This document shows, piece by piece, positions 16,182-23,542 of a DNA stretch of 35,940 nucleotides. Position 1 is the first letter of the stretch. Each line of letters starts with the position of its first letter. Made by a program: the position numbers and the translations under genes. Source of the DNA: Ruminococcus sp. Its GTDB lineage: Bacteria; Bacillota; Clostridia; Oscillospirales; Acutalibacteraceae. Below the pieces are notes generated by a model. It was not told the origin of the DNA, made no database searches, and was given only the letters and a program-made list of their open reading frames with translations. The stretch is from positions 1-35,940 of the forward strand of contig JAMPDR010000020.1 in NCBI GenBank assembly GCA_023665555.1, in the 5' to 3' direction.

Positions 16182-16210
16182 ATTCTACTAAATATATGTT
16201 TATGTGTAAA
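16182..16210 (-). promoter_or_regulatory. Promoter of pyrH-frr
   Basis: On the minus strand: -35 TTTACA (complement of 16205-16210), 17-base spacer, -10 TAGAAT (complement of 16182-16187). An alternative TATAAT lies a little further downstream at the complement of about 16165-16170. Confidence 0.6.
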
Positions 16211-16229
16211 GTGTTTTTCAAAAAATATT

Positions 16230-17561
16230 TCACTGCATTGCATTGTCAGTAAACTTTTCAAAAGTCATTCCGTTAACATTTTTTGCATCGACTGCGCATG
16301 AATAGAATTCGCTCTTACCTTTGATTTCAGCCTTACTGTTGACAAATGAAATGCCGTCAACATTTCTCAGATAAAAGCATGCATTTTTATCCTGCTCGAT
16401 ACCGTAATCTATGCACGGACGCAAGTCATACATTCCGCACGGCCACTTTGACGTTTTTTCAAGAGTTACACTCACCTTTTCAAAAGAAACATCTTCAATA
16501 AGATTATTCTCTGTTCCGTGAATCAAAACACCGTTTTCACCCTTACAAGTGACGTTGTAATAGCGGATATTTTTAACATGGCCGCAAACAGTGTTTTCGT
16601 CACGTCTGAAAGCAGTGATTGTGATTGGCTCGGCAGTTCCCCACCAGTCAGAACAAAAACGTCTTGTTTCGATCATAATGTTTGAGAAACTCACGTTTTC
16701 AACATTTCCGCAGTCACGAACCTGAATTGAAAGTCCGCGGTTACTCCTTGAAATGATGCAGTTGTCAACAATAACATTTCTGAAGTCACCGACTCCCTCT
16801 GTGCCGATTTTGATTGCGGCCGAAGTTGAAACAAGTGTACAGCCTGTAATAACAATGTTTTCGCAAGGACCGTATTCGCTGTTGCCTTTTGATGTTTTAA
16901 GGCAGATGCAGTCATCTGCGCACTCAACATGGCAGTTGACAATTCTGACATTTGAACAGTGGTCAGGGTCGATACCGTCGCTGTTTGCAACATCAAGCGG
17001 ATTGAGAATTCTGATTTGTGAAATCAAAACGTCGTCACAGCCTGCCGGATGAAGAGTCCAGAAAGGTGCATTTTTGATTGTGACATCTTTAACAGTTATG
17101 TTGTTGCTCTTTTCAATATATATTACTGTCGGACGCGGATAGAAATTACCCGTAACGTAATACTCACTTTTTCTTTCAACAAAAGCATAACAGTTGCCAT
17201 CAATTGTTCCGCCTCCACTTATGGTTGCACCGTCAGCCTCAAAGCCATAGATAAAAGCAAAGGATGGTTTACCTGTCACAGGGTTACCGACAAGGGCAGT
17301 TTTCGGATCATTGATAGTTTCACACGGACGAATATAGTTTTCGATATTGTCCGTTGCTTTAAGCACAGCACCTTTTTGAATGTGAAGTTCAACATTCTTT
17401 TTCAGTGCAATTGAACTGCTGAAGAAAACATTTCCGCTTTCAAGCACAACCGTTCCGCCGCCGTTTTCACAGCAAAGGTCGATTGCTTTTTGAATTGACT
17501 TTCCGTCATCATGTGTGCCGTTACCCACAGCACCGAATTCTTTTACATTATAGTACTTCAT
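16230..17561 (-). CDS. GH28-type pectin-degrading hydrolase (parallel beta-helix)
   Basis: GH28 enzymes hydrolyse polygalacturonan or related pectic chains. 443 aa, no signal peptide, so cytoplasmic, which suggests action on imported oligomers. It begins with YNVKEFGAVGNGTHDDGKSIQKAI, the usual beta-helix entry. Catalytic-type Asp residues are present in NSDGID (D195) and ECADDC (D216, D217). The downstream Gly-His-Gly of classic polygalacturonases is not visible at the expected place, which reads TSAAIKIGTEG. Its ATG overlaps the lipase stop in an ATGA arrangement with no RBS of its own, so it is translationally coupled. Exact substrate unknown. Confidence 0.82.
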   Translation of the reverse strand: MKYYNVKEFGAVGNGTHDDGKSIQKAIDLCCENGGGTVVLESGNVFFSSSIALKKNVELHIQKGAVLKATDNIENYIRPCETINDPKTALVGNPVTGKPSFAFIYGFEADGATISGGGTIDGNCYAFVERKSEYYVTGNFYPRPTVIYIEKSNNITVKDVTIKNAPFWTLHPAGCDDVLISQIRILNPLDVANSDGIDPDHCSNVRIVNCHVECADDCICLKTSKGNSEYGPCENIVITGCTLVSTSAAIKIGTEGVGDFRNVIVDNCIISRSNRGLSIQVRDCGNVENVSFSNIMIETRRFCSDWWGTAEPITITAFRRDENTVCGHVKNIRYYNVTCKGENGVLIHGTENNLIEDVSFEKVSVTLEKTSKWPCGMYDLRPCIDYGIEQDKNACFYLRNVDGISFVNSKAEIKGKSEFYSCAVDAKNVNGMTFEKFTDNAMQ

Positions 17562-19165
17562 AAAACTAAACCCAAATTAAGAAATTTCAATATTGCATTG
17601 ATTATATTTTTTATTAAAGCCTTAAACACTGAAAGGAAATCTGTCTTAACGTCCTCGCCGTCAAGGTTAACTCCGTCTGTCAGTGATTTATATTCGCCGC
17701 TGCTTACAGTAAGTTCCATAAACTGCGGATAGCTTTCACTTGTGTGAACATCAACCTTTTCATCGCTTGATGCAAGCCATGCAACAAGGTTTGCCGAACG
17801 TGTGTTGACCATATATTCAACGTGTCGCATGTTTTTGATGAACCATGTCTGCTCAGGCAGGAAACATCCGCCTGCGTCAATAACATTATCAGTTGATACA
17901 TGGTTATGCTCTGTGCAGAATCCGTCATTTGAATAGTCAACATCATTAAGTGTTTTGCCGTAGGGAGCAACAATGCTGTTACCTGTCATAAGATATGTAT
18001 CAATAAGGTTATCGGTGTGGTTTGCAGAACCTGCCGAAACAGGGATTCCCGAATAACCGTAAGCACCGACGATATACACGTTGACACCGTTATCTTCAGC
18101 TTTACTGATAAGTTCTTGCGTATTGTCCTGAACGTTGTAAAGATAGTCCTCAACCTCTGCGTAGAAGCTGTCACTAAGTTCAATCGTTTCCGACATGAAC
18201 TGCTTTGATGATTCATAATATTCAATCGGCATCAGACACCACATTCCTTGGAATGCACCGAATGTATCACCGAATACTTCTGTATATGCAGGATATGACA
18301 AAACGTCAATAACTCTTTTCAGATAATCATTCACTGCCTGCTTACCTTTTATGCCATAGGTTTCAAGAACCTTTGTGCTTACACCGAGGATTGATGAAAG
18401 GAACTCTATGCCCTGAGTGAATGAAGTCAGATAATTGAGAGCCGCACCGAGTTCAATTTCGATATTTCCCGCAAAAAGCTGACCCACAAGTTCAACACCG
18501 TTAAAAGCAGTTGAAGCATAAACCATGTTTTTGATGCTGTCAGTGCCGTATTTATAAATGTATGATGAAATAATCATACCGCCGAAACTCATACCGACAA
18601 GTGAAACCTTATCACAGTTTCTTTCAGCTTTGACCTTAGCAATCATTTCTTCAAGTTCGTCGGCCAGCATCATCGGATTGAAGCGCCAGTCATAGTTGAA
18701 GAAATATGTATCGTCATAGCCTATTTTGTCTGCGATTGTGCGAACCATTGCGGTTTCAGCTGTTTCATCATCCTTGACATCTGTGAACACTTCATAATTG
18801 CCGGATGACTCAGGATAAACTGTTGGTGAGATTTTCTTAACCGAATCACCGTTTTCGTCACATGCTAGGTCAGCAAACAAAGCATGGATAGGCTCTACAC
18901 CGTATTTTGCGAAGATTTCCCAGTTGTCCATTGCGATTGAACCCGTGAGCGGAAAAACCATTTCGGCAACACTCTTGATGATTGTTTCGCTCTGCATCGG
19001 GAAAACAGCCTCACCGTCCTCGCCGTAAAGCGGACGTGAACCCATACCGCTGACAACGATAACAGGTGTTACAGATTCTTCGGCGGCAAATGCAACTGCC
19101 GAAACACTGAATATCATAATGATACTCAATAAAATGCTGATTGTTTTTTTGATTGATTTTCTCAT
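17558..19165 (-). CDS. Secreted lipase-like alpha/beta hydrolase (LCAT/PGAP1-like)
   Basis: 535 aa with signal peptide (residues 1-28, MRKSIKKTISILLSIIMIFS then AVAFAA). PVIVVSGMGSRPL opens the hydrolase fold. The nucleophile elbow is SLVGMSFGGMI (GMSFG, Ser193). Probable acid region HTDNLID and probable catalytic His in WFIKNMRHVEY. The layout resembles lecithin:cholesterol acyltransferase-like lipases. AAAGGAG precedes ATG 19165. The last codon overlaps the GH28 start by four bases. A paralogue with shared WFIK...H, (S/N)xYPQF and overall order lies at 32766. Substrate (lipid or acylated polysaccharide) is not known. Acetyl or feruloyl ester removal from plant wall would fit the GH28 partner but is only inference. 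Confidence 0.82.
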   Translation of the reverse strand: MRKSIKKTISILLSIIMIFSVSAVAFAAEESVTPVIVVSGMGSRPLYGEDGEAVFPMQSETIIKSVAEMVFPLTGSIAMDNWEIFAKYGVEPIHALFADLACDENGDSVKKISPTVYPESSGNYEVFTDVKDDETAETAMVRTIADKIGYDDTYFFNYDWRFNPMMLADELEEMIAKVKAERNCDKVSLVGMSFGGMIISSYIYKYGTDSIKNMVYASTAFNGVELVGQLFAGNIEIELGAALNYLTSFTQGIEFLSSILGVSTKVLETYGIKGKQAVNDYLKRVIDVLSYPAYTEVFGDTFGAFQGMWCLMPIEYYESSKQFMSETIELSDSFYAEVEDYLYNVQDNTQELISKAEDNGVNVYIVGAYGYSGIPVSAGSANHTDNLIDTYLMTGNSIVAPYGKTLNDVDYSNDGFCTEHNHVSTDNVIDAGGCFLPEQTWFIKNMRHVEYMVNTRSANLVAWLASSDEKVDVHTSESYPQFMELTVSSGEYKSLTDGVNLDGEDVKTDFLSVFKALIKNIINAILKFLNLGLVL

Positions 19166-19241
19166 AATTATTCTCCTTTATATAAATATAATTTATTAGA
19201 TGTGAAATAATTAGTAGCTTGATTTAATGAGGAGCGTATAC

Positions 19242-19474
19242 AATTAGGAGTTAGGAGTGAGGAATTAGGAGTTGATGTCGCGAATAAACCAGTAACCAAT
19301 TTTAAATTATTCATCCGCGAAAATAAATTGTATGTAACGGTTAGAAAGTTATTATAATTATAATAGCAAGCTATAAATCAACTGCTATCTATACTTTGCG
19401 GGTAAGAAACTAACAATTGCCACTATCTTACCCGCAGCCTTCGTTCCTCACTCCTAACTCCTCATTCCTAATTG
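19242..19474. repeat. Mosaic intergenic hairpin element, copy E (palindromic)
   Basis: Outer inverted arms share GGAGTTAGGAGTGAGGAA (19247-19264) with the complement of TTCCTCACTCCTAACTCC (19444-19461). Inside are a CGCG...CGCG hairpin (about 19280-19320) and a perfect GCGGGTAAGA (19398-19407) / TCTTACCCGC (19426-19435) hairpin. It lies between pcrA and the lipase gene. Confidence 0.8.
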
Positions 19475-19488
19475 TTTCTTCCTCTGCG

Positions 19489-19559
19489 GACTCCTGCTTT
19501 CGATAGGTACAATCTTCCCCGCAATTACGCATTAAGCATTACGAATTACGCATTATACA
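19489..19559. repeat. Second hairpin unit and low-complexity tail
   Basis: TCTGCGGACTCC ... CCCCGCA unit (about 19489-19523), nearly the same as 32555-32600 including TTCGATAGGTACAATCTTCC. It is followed by ATTACGCATTAAGCATTACG-type low-complexity sequence up to the pcrA stop. Confidence 0.65.
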
Positions 19560-21965
19560 TTACACTTTCTCCAGCTTCGCATAGTTCGCCATGAGTTTCT
19601 TTGTTCCTGCACTGTCAAATGCAATTTCAAGCATTGAATCGTTACCCATCGGCTTAACGCTGAGAATAACACCCTGACCGAATACCTTGCTGACAACCGT
19701 ATCACCCTGATTATAGCTGACCGTGGACGGTTTCGGTTTTGATACAGGTGTTGCGGTTGCCGCCTTGCGCTGCTTTGAAAGATATCCGCTGCCGCTGTAA
19801 GCCAATGTACCGCCTGTGGAAACTTTGACGTCGTCATCATCACGCTTTCTCGTGAATATGGTGCGCTCACCGTAATTGCCGCTTTTCTCAACAAGATTTC
19901 CCGGTATCTCTGTGATGAATCTTGACGGAAGATTGCGTGATGTTGAACCGAACAACATTCTCATATATGCATTGCAAAGGAAAAGTTTTTCACGCGCTCT
20001 TGTGATACCAACGTAAGCAAGACGTCTTTCCTCTTCAACTTCTTCGGGCGAATACATGCTCTGGTGTCCGGGGAAGATTCCCTCCTCCATTCCGGGGATA
20101 AACACAACGGGAAATTCAAGACCCTTTGCCGAGTGCAGTGTCATCATAACAACTGCATCTGTCTGAGCGTTGTAATTGTCAATGTCCGTCATGAGTGCAA
20201 CTTCCTCCAGGAAGCCTGAAAGAGTTGCTTCTTCATTCTCAACTTCATATGTAACAAGGTTTGTAACAAGTTCCGAGATATTCTCGATTCTTTCCGCGCC
20301 CTTTTCCTTGTCCGCTTCAAGATAGTTGATATATCCGACTTCTTCGAGTATCTCTTTGAAAATCTCATCAAGGTGAACAGTGTCAACCTTTTCGTTAAGA
20401 CGCTGAATCATTTGTGCAAACTCCATCAGTTTGCCCGATGCACGTTTAAGCGCTTCATATTCATCAGCGTGAGAGATAACCTCAAACACGCTCACACCAA
20501 GTCCCGATGCAATTTCAAAAGCATGGTTAACCGTTGTGTCGCCGATTCCTCGTTTGGGAACATTGATGATTCTGCTTAGTCTGATGTTATCACTCGGATT
20601 GTTGACAACCGTCAAATATGCAATTGCATCACGGATTTCCGCTCTTTCATAGAATCGAAAGCCGCCGATGATTCTGTATGGTATACCTGCTCTGACAAAG
20701 CTGTGTTCGAGTGAGTTCGACTGAGCATTCATTCTGTAAAGCACGGCATGGTCACTGAATTTGTAATCGCCGCTGCTGACGTTTTCCGAAATTATATCAG
20801 TTATGTATTGCGACTCCTCGTGCTCATCCGCCGCGGTGTGAATCTTAACCTTATCACCGACAGGGTTACTCGTCCAAAGGTTCTTGCCTTTACGCTTGCT
20901 GTTGTTGGAGATAACCTCGTTTGCAACATCAAGAATTGTCTGTGTTGAACGATAATTTTGCTCCAGTCTTATAAGAGTAGCATTTTTATATTGATACTCA
21001 AAGTTCATGATATTTTCAATCGTTGCGCCTCTGAAACGATAAATACTCTGATCATCATCACCCACAACGCAGATATTTCTGTAGCCATCGGCAAGCAGTT
21101 GAGTAAGTCTGAACTGCGCATGGTTCGTGTCCTGATACTCATCGACCATTATATATTTAAAGCGTCTTTGATAATATTCTCTGACATCATTGCAAGTTTC
21201 AAGCAGCTTAACAGTATTGACGATCATATCATCAAAGTCCATTGCATCTGCCTTTTTCAGTTCCTGCTGATACATCTTGAAGCACTGACCAATGCGCTGA
21301 GCGCGTACGTCTTTACCCGCCTGAGTAATATATTCATCAGGAGTGATAAGGCAGTCTTTTGAGCGGCTGATTTCATTTAAAATAGTTTTATGTGAAAGTG
21401 CACTGTCCTTGATTCCAAGCTGACGCTGACACTCTTTGATAAGACGTTTTGCATCGTCCGTATCATATATTGTAAAGCTTGATGAATAGCCGAGTCTGTC
21501 TGCGTTACGGCGAAGTATTCTTGCGCAACATGAGTGGAATGTGCTTGCCCAAATTTCCTTTGCGCCCTCACCGAGCATTTTTTCCAAACGCTCCTTAAGT
21601 TCATTTGCTGCTTTATTTGTGAATGTGATAGCCAAAATCTGCCAAGGCTTTGCAGGCTCATCACAAAGTAAATCTTCAATATCAAAAAGCAAATCATCGT
21701 CACCGCTTGCAAGATATTGTTTCATTAACTCAACATCCTGCTCCGTCGGTTCAAAAGCAACATTTGATGAATTATATGCATTACCGTATTTTACAATGTT
21801 TGCAATACGGTTAACGATAACTGTTGTTTTTCCGCTGCCTGCACCTGCAAGAATAAGCAAAGGACCTTCTACTTGGAAAATCGCCTTTTTTTGCATATCG
21901 TTCATGCGTGAAAAATCTTTTTCAATAATCTTTTTTCTGAGAGTCAAAAATTCTCCTGATACCAT
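19560..21965 (-). CDS. pcrA: UvrD/PcrA-type 3'-5' DNA helicase
   Basis: SF1A helicase for nucleotide excision repair and removal of recombination or transcription intermediates. 801 aa. Walker A AGAGSGKTT (K46), LAITFTNKAANELKERL, VDEYQDTNHAQ, VVGDDDQSIYRFRGA, EQNYRST, MTLHSAKGLEFPVVFIPGMEEGIFPG and RRLAYVGITRAREKL cover the motifs. About 45 acidic residues are inserted at 61-105 before motif Ia, a feature I associate with clostridial PcrA. The C-terminus ends in the Tudor-like domain (about 750-800, GDTVVSKVFGQGVILSV). GAGGTGA five bases before ATG 21965 fixes the start. Confidence 0.96.
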   Translation of the reverse strand: MVSGEFLTLRKKIIEKDFSRMNDMQKKAIFQVEGPLLILAGAGSGKTTVIVNRIANIVKYGNAYNSSNVAFEPTEQDVELMKQYLASGDDDLLFDIEDLLCDEPAKPWQILAITFTNKAANELKERLEKMLGEGAKEIWASTFHSCCARILRRNADRLGYSSSFTIYDTDDAKRLIKECQRQLGIKDSALSHKTILNEISRSKDCLITPDEYITQAGKDVRAQRIGQCFKMYQQELKKADAMDFDDMIVNTVKLLETCNDVREYYQRRFKYIMVDEYQDTNHAQFRLTQLLADGYRNICVVGDDDQSIYRFRGATIENIMNFEYQYKNATLIRLEQNYRSTQTILDVANEVISNNSKRKGKNLWTSNPVGDKVKIHTAADEHEESQYITDIISENVSSGDYKFSDHAVLYRMNAQSNSLEHSFVRAGIPYRIIGGFRFYERAEIRDAIAYLTVVNNPSDNIRLSRIINVPKRGIGDTTVNHAFEIASGLGVSVFEVISHADEYEALKRASGKLMEFAQMIQRLNEKVDTVHLDEIFKEILEEVGYINYLEADKEKGAERIENISELVTNLVTYEVENEEATLSGFLEEVALMTDIDNYNAQTDAVVMMTLHSAKGLEFPVVFIPGMEEGIFPGHQSMYSPEEVEEERRLAYVGITRAREKLFLCNAYMRMLFGSTSRNLPSRFITEIPGNLVEKSGNYGERTIFTRKRDDDDVKVSTGGTLAYSGSGYLSKQRKAATATPVSKPKPSTVSYNQGDTVVSKVFGQGVILSVKPMGNDSMLEIAFDSAGTKKLMANYAKLEKV

Positions 21966-22014
21966 TTAGTCACCTCATATCTCGGTACCGCTTTAATCAA
22001 ATTTATACGTATAC

Positions 22015-22042
22015 ATTATACATGAAAACTAAAAAATTACAA
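22015..22042 (-). promoter_or_regulatory. Promoter of pcrA
   Basis: Minus strand: TTGTAA (complement of 22037-22042), 16-base spacer, TATAAT (complement of 22015-22020). Confidence 0.7.
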
Positions 22043-22115
22043 CCGTGATTTAAGAAAAAAATCGACAATTGACAGATTGCCTATACATTATTATATCAAA
22101 TTTTACAAACAAAAA

Positions 22116-22158
22116 ATCAGCATGCCACACTTGACAAAATGCTGATCTATGGTATAAT
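22116..22158 (+). promoter_or_regulatory. Strong promoter with dyad around the -35
   Basis: TTGACA (22131-22136), 16-base spacer, extended -10 TGGTATAAT (22150-22158). An 8-bp inverted repeat ATCAGCAT (22116-22123) / ATGCTGAT (22139-22146) brackets the -35, as an operator would. Confidence 0.7.
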
Positions 22159-22164
22159 AATAAA

Positions 22165-22258
22165 CAACAGAGGTACTGCGATAAGCGGTTGCTCAAAAAT
22201 TTTGGTATTTTTTAAGAAAACACTGCAATTTTGTGAGGATTGGCGGTGTTTTTTCTTT
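22165..22258 (+). ncRNA. Candidate short structured RNA or attenuator
   Basis: About 94 nt between a strong promoter and a terminator, with no ORF that has an RBS. Hairpin 1: GAG/CTC plus ACTGC (22175-22179) / GCGGT (22185-22189) with a GATAA loop. Hairpin 2 is the terminator, AAAACACTGC (22217-22226) / GCGGTGTTTT (22243-22252), followed by T's. The ACTGC and GCGGT arms occur in both hairpins, so an alternative pairing of 22185-22189 with 22222-22226 would break both. I recognise no riboswitch family. trmB downstream has its own promoter, so this is probably a separate RNA. Confidence 0.5.
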
Positions 22259-22315
22259 TGTCGCTGAGTTCAATAATTGATATTTTTATTGCAAACATAA
22301 ATAAGCATCTACAAT

Positions 22316-22383
22316 CTTCTGCGGACGAATAACTAAAGAACGCCGATATCTTCCCCGCAACCGTCACTCCTCATTCCTCATTT
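22316..22383. repeat. Mosaic intergenic hairpin element, copy F
   Basis: TTCTGCGGACGAATAAC ... ATCTTCCCCGCAACC hairpin (about 22317-22362) followed by the arm TCACTCCTCATTCCTCATT. The arm ends just before the trmB -35. Confidence 0.65.
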
Positions 22384-22388
22384 ACTAT

Positions 22389-22417
22389 TTGACGCAATCT
22401 GTTTTTTATGGTATCAT
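22389..22417 (+). promoter_or_regulatory. Promoter of trmB
   Basis: TTGACG (22389-22394), 17-base spacer, TATCAT (22412-22417) with an upstream TG (extended -10). Confidence 0.7.
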
Positions 22418-22453
22418 ATTCGGGTATTATTTGATTTGCGAGGATACATAATT

Positions 22454-23122
22454 ATGAGAATGAGAAGAAAGAAAAACCTTGAACCCAGACTTGAGAACTG
22501 TAAGGAATATCTGATAGACGTGCCGGAAACCAAATTTGAATACGGCGTTGAACCCGAAAAGCAACTGCTTGATTTTGAACAGCTTTTCGGCAACAGCAAT
22601 CCGGTCAGGCTGGAGATTGGCTGCGGCAAAGGTCAGTTTGCAATGGAAATTGCCGCGCAAAATCCGGACATCAATTTTATTGCAGTTGAAATCAACAGAA
22701 ACGTTATTGTTCAAGCATGCGAAAAAGCAAAACAGGCAGAGCTGAAAAACATCAGATTTTTCATCATGGGCGCTGAACATCTCGACCTTTACATACCCGA
22801 AAACAGCGTTGAACTTATCTATCTTAACTTCTCGTGTCCGTTCCCCAAAAAGCGCTATGCCAAGCACAGACTGACACATTCCGATTTTCTTGAGATATAC
22901 AAGCGCATATTGAAACCCGACGGCGAAATTCATCAGAAAACCGACAACATGCACTTTTTTGAATTCTCTCTTTCGGAATATTCAAAGTGCGGATTTCTGC
23001 TTGAAAATGTTTCACTCGACCTGCACAACAGCGGCTTTGAGGGCAACATTATGACCGAATATGAAAAGCGTTTTACCGACCTCGGTCAGCCGATATATAG
23101 GGTTGAGGCAAAGATGAGATGA
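22454..23122 (+). CDS. trmB: tRNA (guanine-N7-)-methyltransferase
   Basis: SAM-dependent enzyme that makes m7G46 in tRNA variable loops. 222 aa from ATG 22454 (GAGG about ten bases upstream). A TTG at 22436 is inside the leader. Motifs: RMRRKKNLEPRLE start, RLEIGCGKGQFAMEIA (SAM site), NFIAVEINRNVI, IYLNFSCPFPKKRYAKHRLTHSDFL (usual form NFSDPWPKKRH; here the Asp-Pro-Trp is Cys-Pro-Phe), and the final TEYEKRFTDLGQPIYRVE. The Asp-to-Cys change is at a position normally tied to catalysis and deserves comparison with other Oscillospiraceae. Confidence 0.94.
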   Translation: MRMRRKKNLEPRLENCKEYLIDVPETKFEYGVEPEKQLLDFEQLFGNSNPVRLEIGCGKGQFAMEIAAQNPDINFIAVEINRNVIVQACEKAKQAELKNIRFFIMGAEHLDLYIPENSVELIYLNFSCPFPKKRYAKHRLTHSDFLEIYKRILKPDGEIHQKTDNMHFFEFSLSEYSKCGFLLENVSLDLHNSGFEGNIMTEYEKRFTDLGQPIYRVEAKMR

Positions 23123-23135
23123 ATACAATCTATAC

Positions 23136-23166
23136 GTAGGGTCGACCGCATGTGGCCGACCTCTAC
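23136..23166. repeat. GTAGGGTCGACC palindromic repeat
   Basis: GTAGGGTC ... GACCTCTAC imperfect hairpin, related to the 9895-9912 segment CGACCCTATGTGGTCGACCT. Confidence 0.55.
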
Positions 23167-23173
23167 CTATTTG

Positions 23174-23202
23174 AAGAGCGACATCAGCCGCTCTTTTTAT
23201 TT
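23174..23202 (+). terminator. Terminator of trmB
   Basis: AAGAGCG (23174-23180) / CGCTCTT (23189-23195), 8-base loop, followed by T-rich sequence. Confidence 0.85.
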
Positions 23203-23239
23203 TATCTGAAACGCTGAAAAGAATTTTTCAAAAATAATA

Positions 23240-23268
23240 TTGCTTTTTATTTACTGTTATGTTATAGT
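23240..23268 (+). promoter_or_regulatory. Promoter for the 23.3-kb structured RNA
   Basis: TTGCTT (23240-23245), 17-base spacer, TATAGT (23263-23268). The predicted transcript start (about 23275) falls at the first base of the long stem. Confidence 0.5.
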
Positions 23269-23273
23269 TGCAT

Positions 23274-23457
23274 TGCGACATGAAAATTAAATAAGCTGTA
23301 TTTTGTTATTTAAGCAAAAATTTAAGGACATTTTTGGTAAAATGCATCCTTTAATTAATCATTCCTTTATTTTTTGCTTGAATGGCTTATTAAATTTTTG
23401 TGTCGCAGCAAATGAGATGCTTTTACAATGCGTCTTGTTTGAGGCGCATTTTTTTAT
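23274..23457 (+). ncRNA. Candidate long-stem structured RNA (6S-like shape)
   Basis: About 184 nt without a coding frame. The outer stem pairs 23274-23296 with 23385-23407 over 23 positions with one mismatch and two G-U pairs. An inner stem pairs TTTAAGCAAAAA (about 23310-23322) with TTTTTTGCTTGAA (about 23370-23382). An asymmetric bulge of about 14 bases lies on the 5' side between the stems. A terminator follows directly. Own promoter plus end-to-end pairing resembles 6S RNA, but I cannot confirm the family. A MITE-like palindromic element is the main alternative. Confidence 0.45.
23427..23456 (+). terminator. Terminator of the 23.3-kb RNA
   Basis: AATGCGTCT (23427-23435) / AGGCGCATT (23442-23450, one G-U), 6-base loop, then TTTTTT. 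Confidence 0.85.
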
Positions 23458-23542
23458 TGTCTGATTTTTGCGTTATGACGTCTGACGCAGGTATTTGATT
23501 ATAAAGAATGTGCAATTAAAGTAAACGGAGGTAAAAAAGAAA

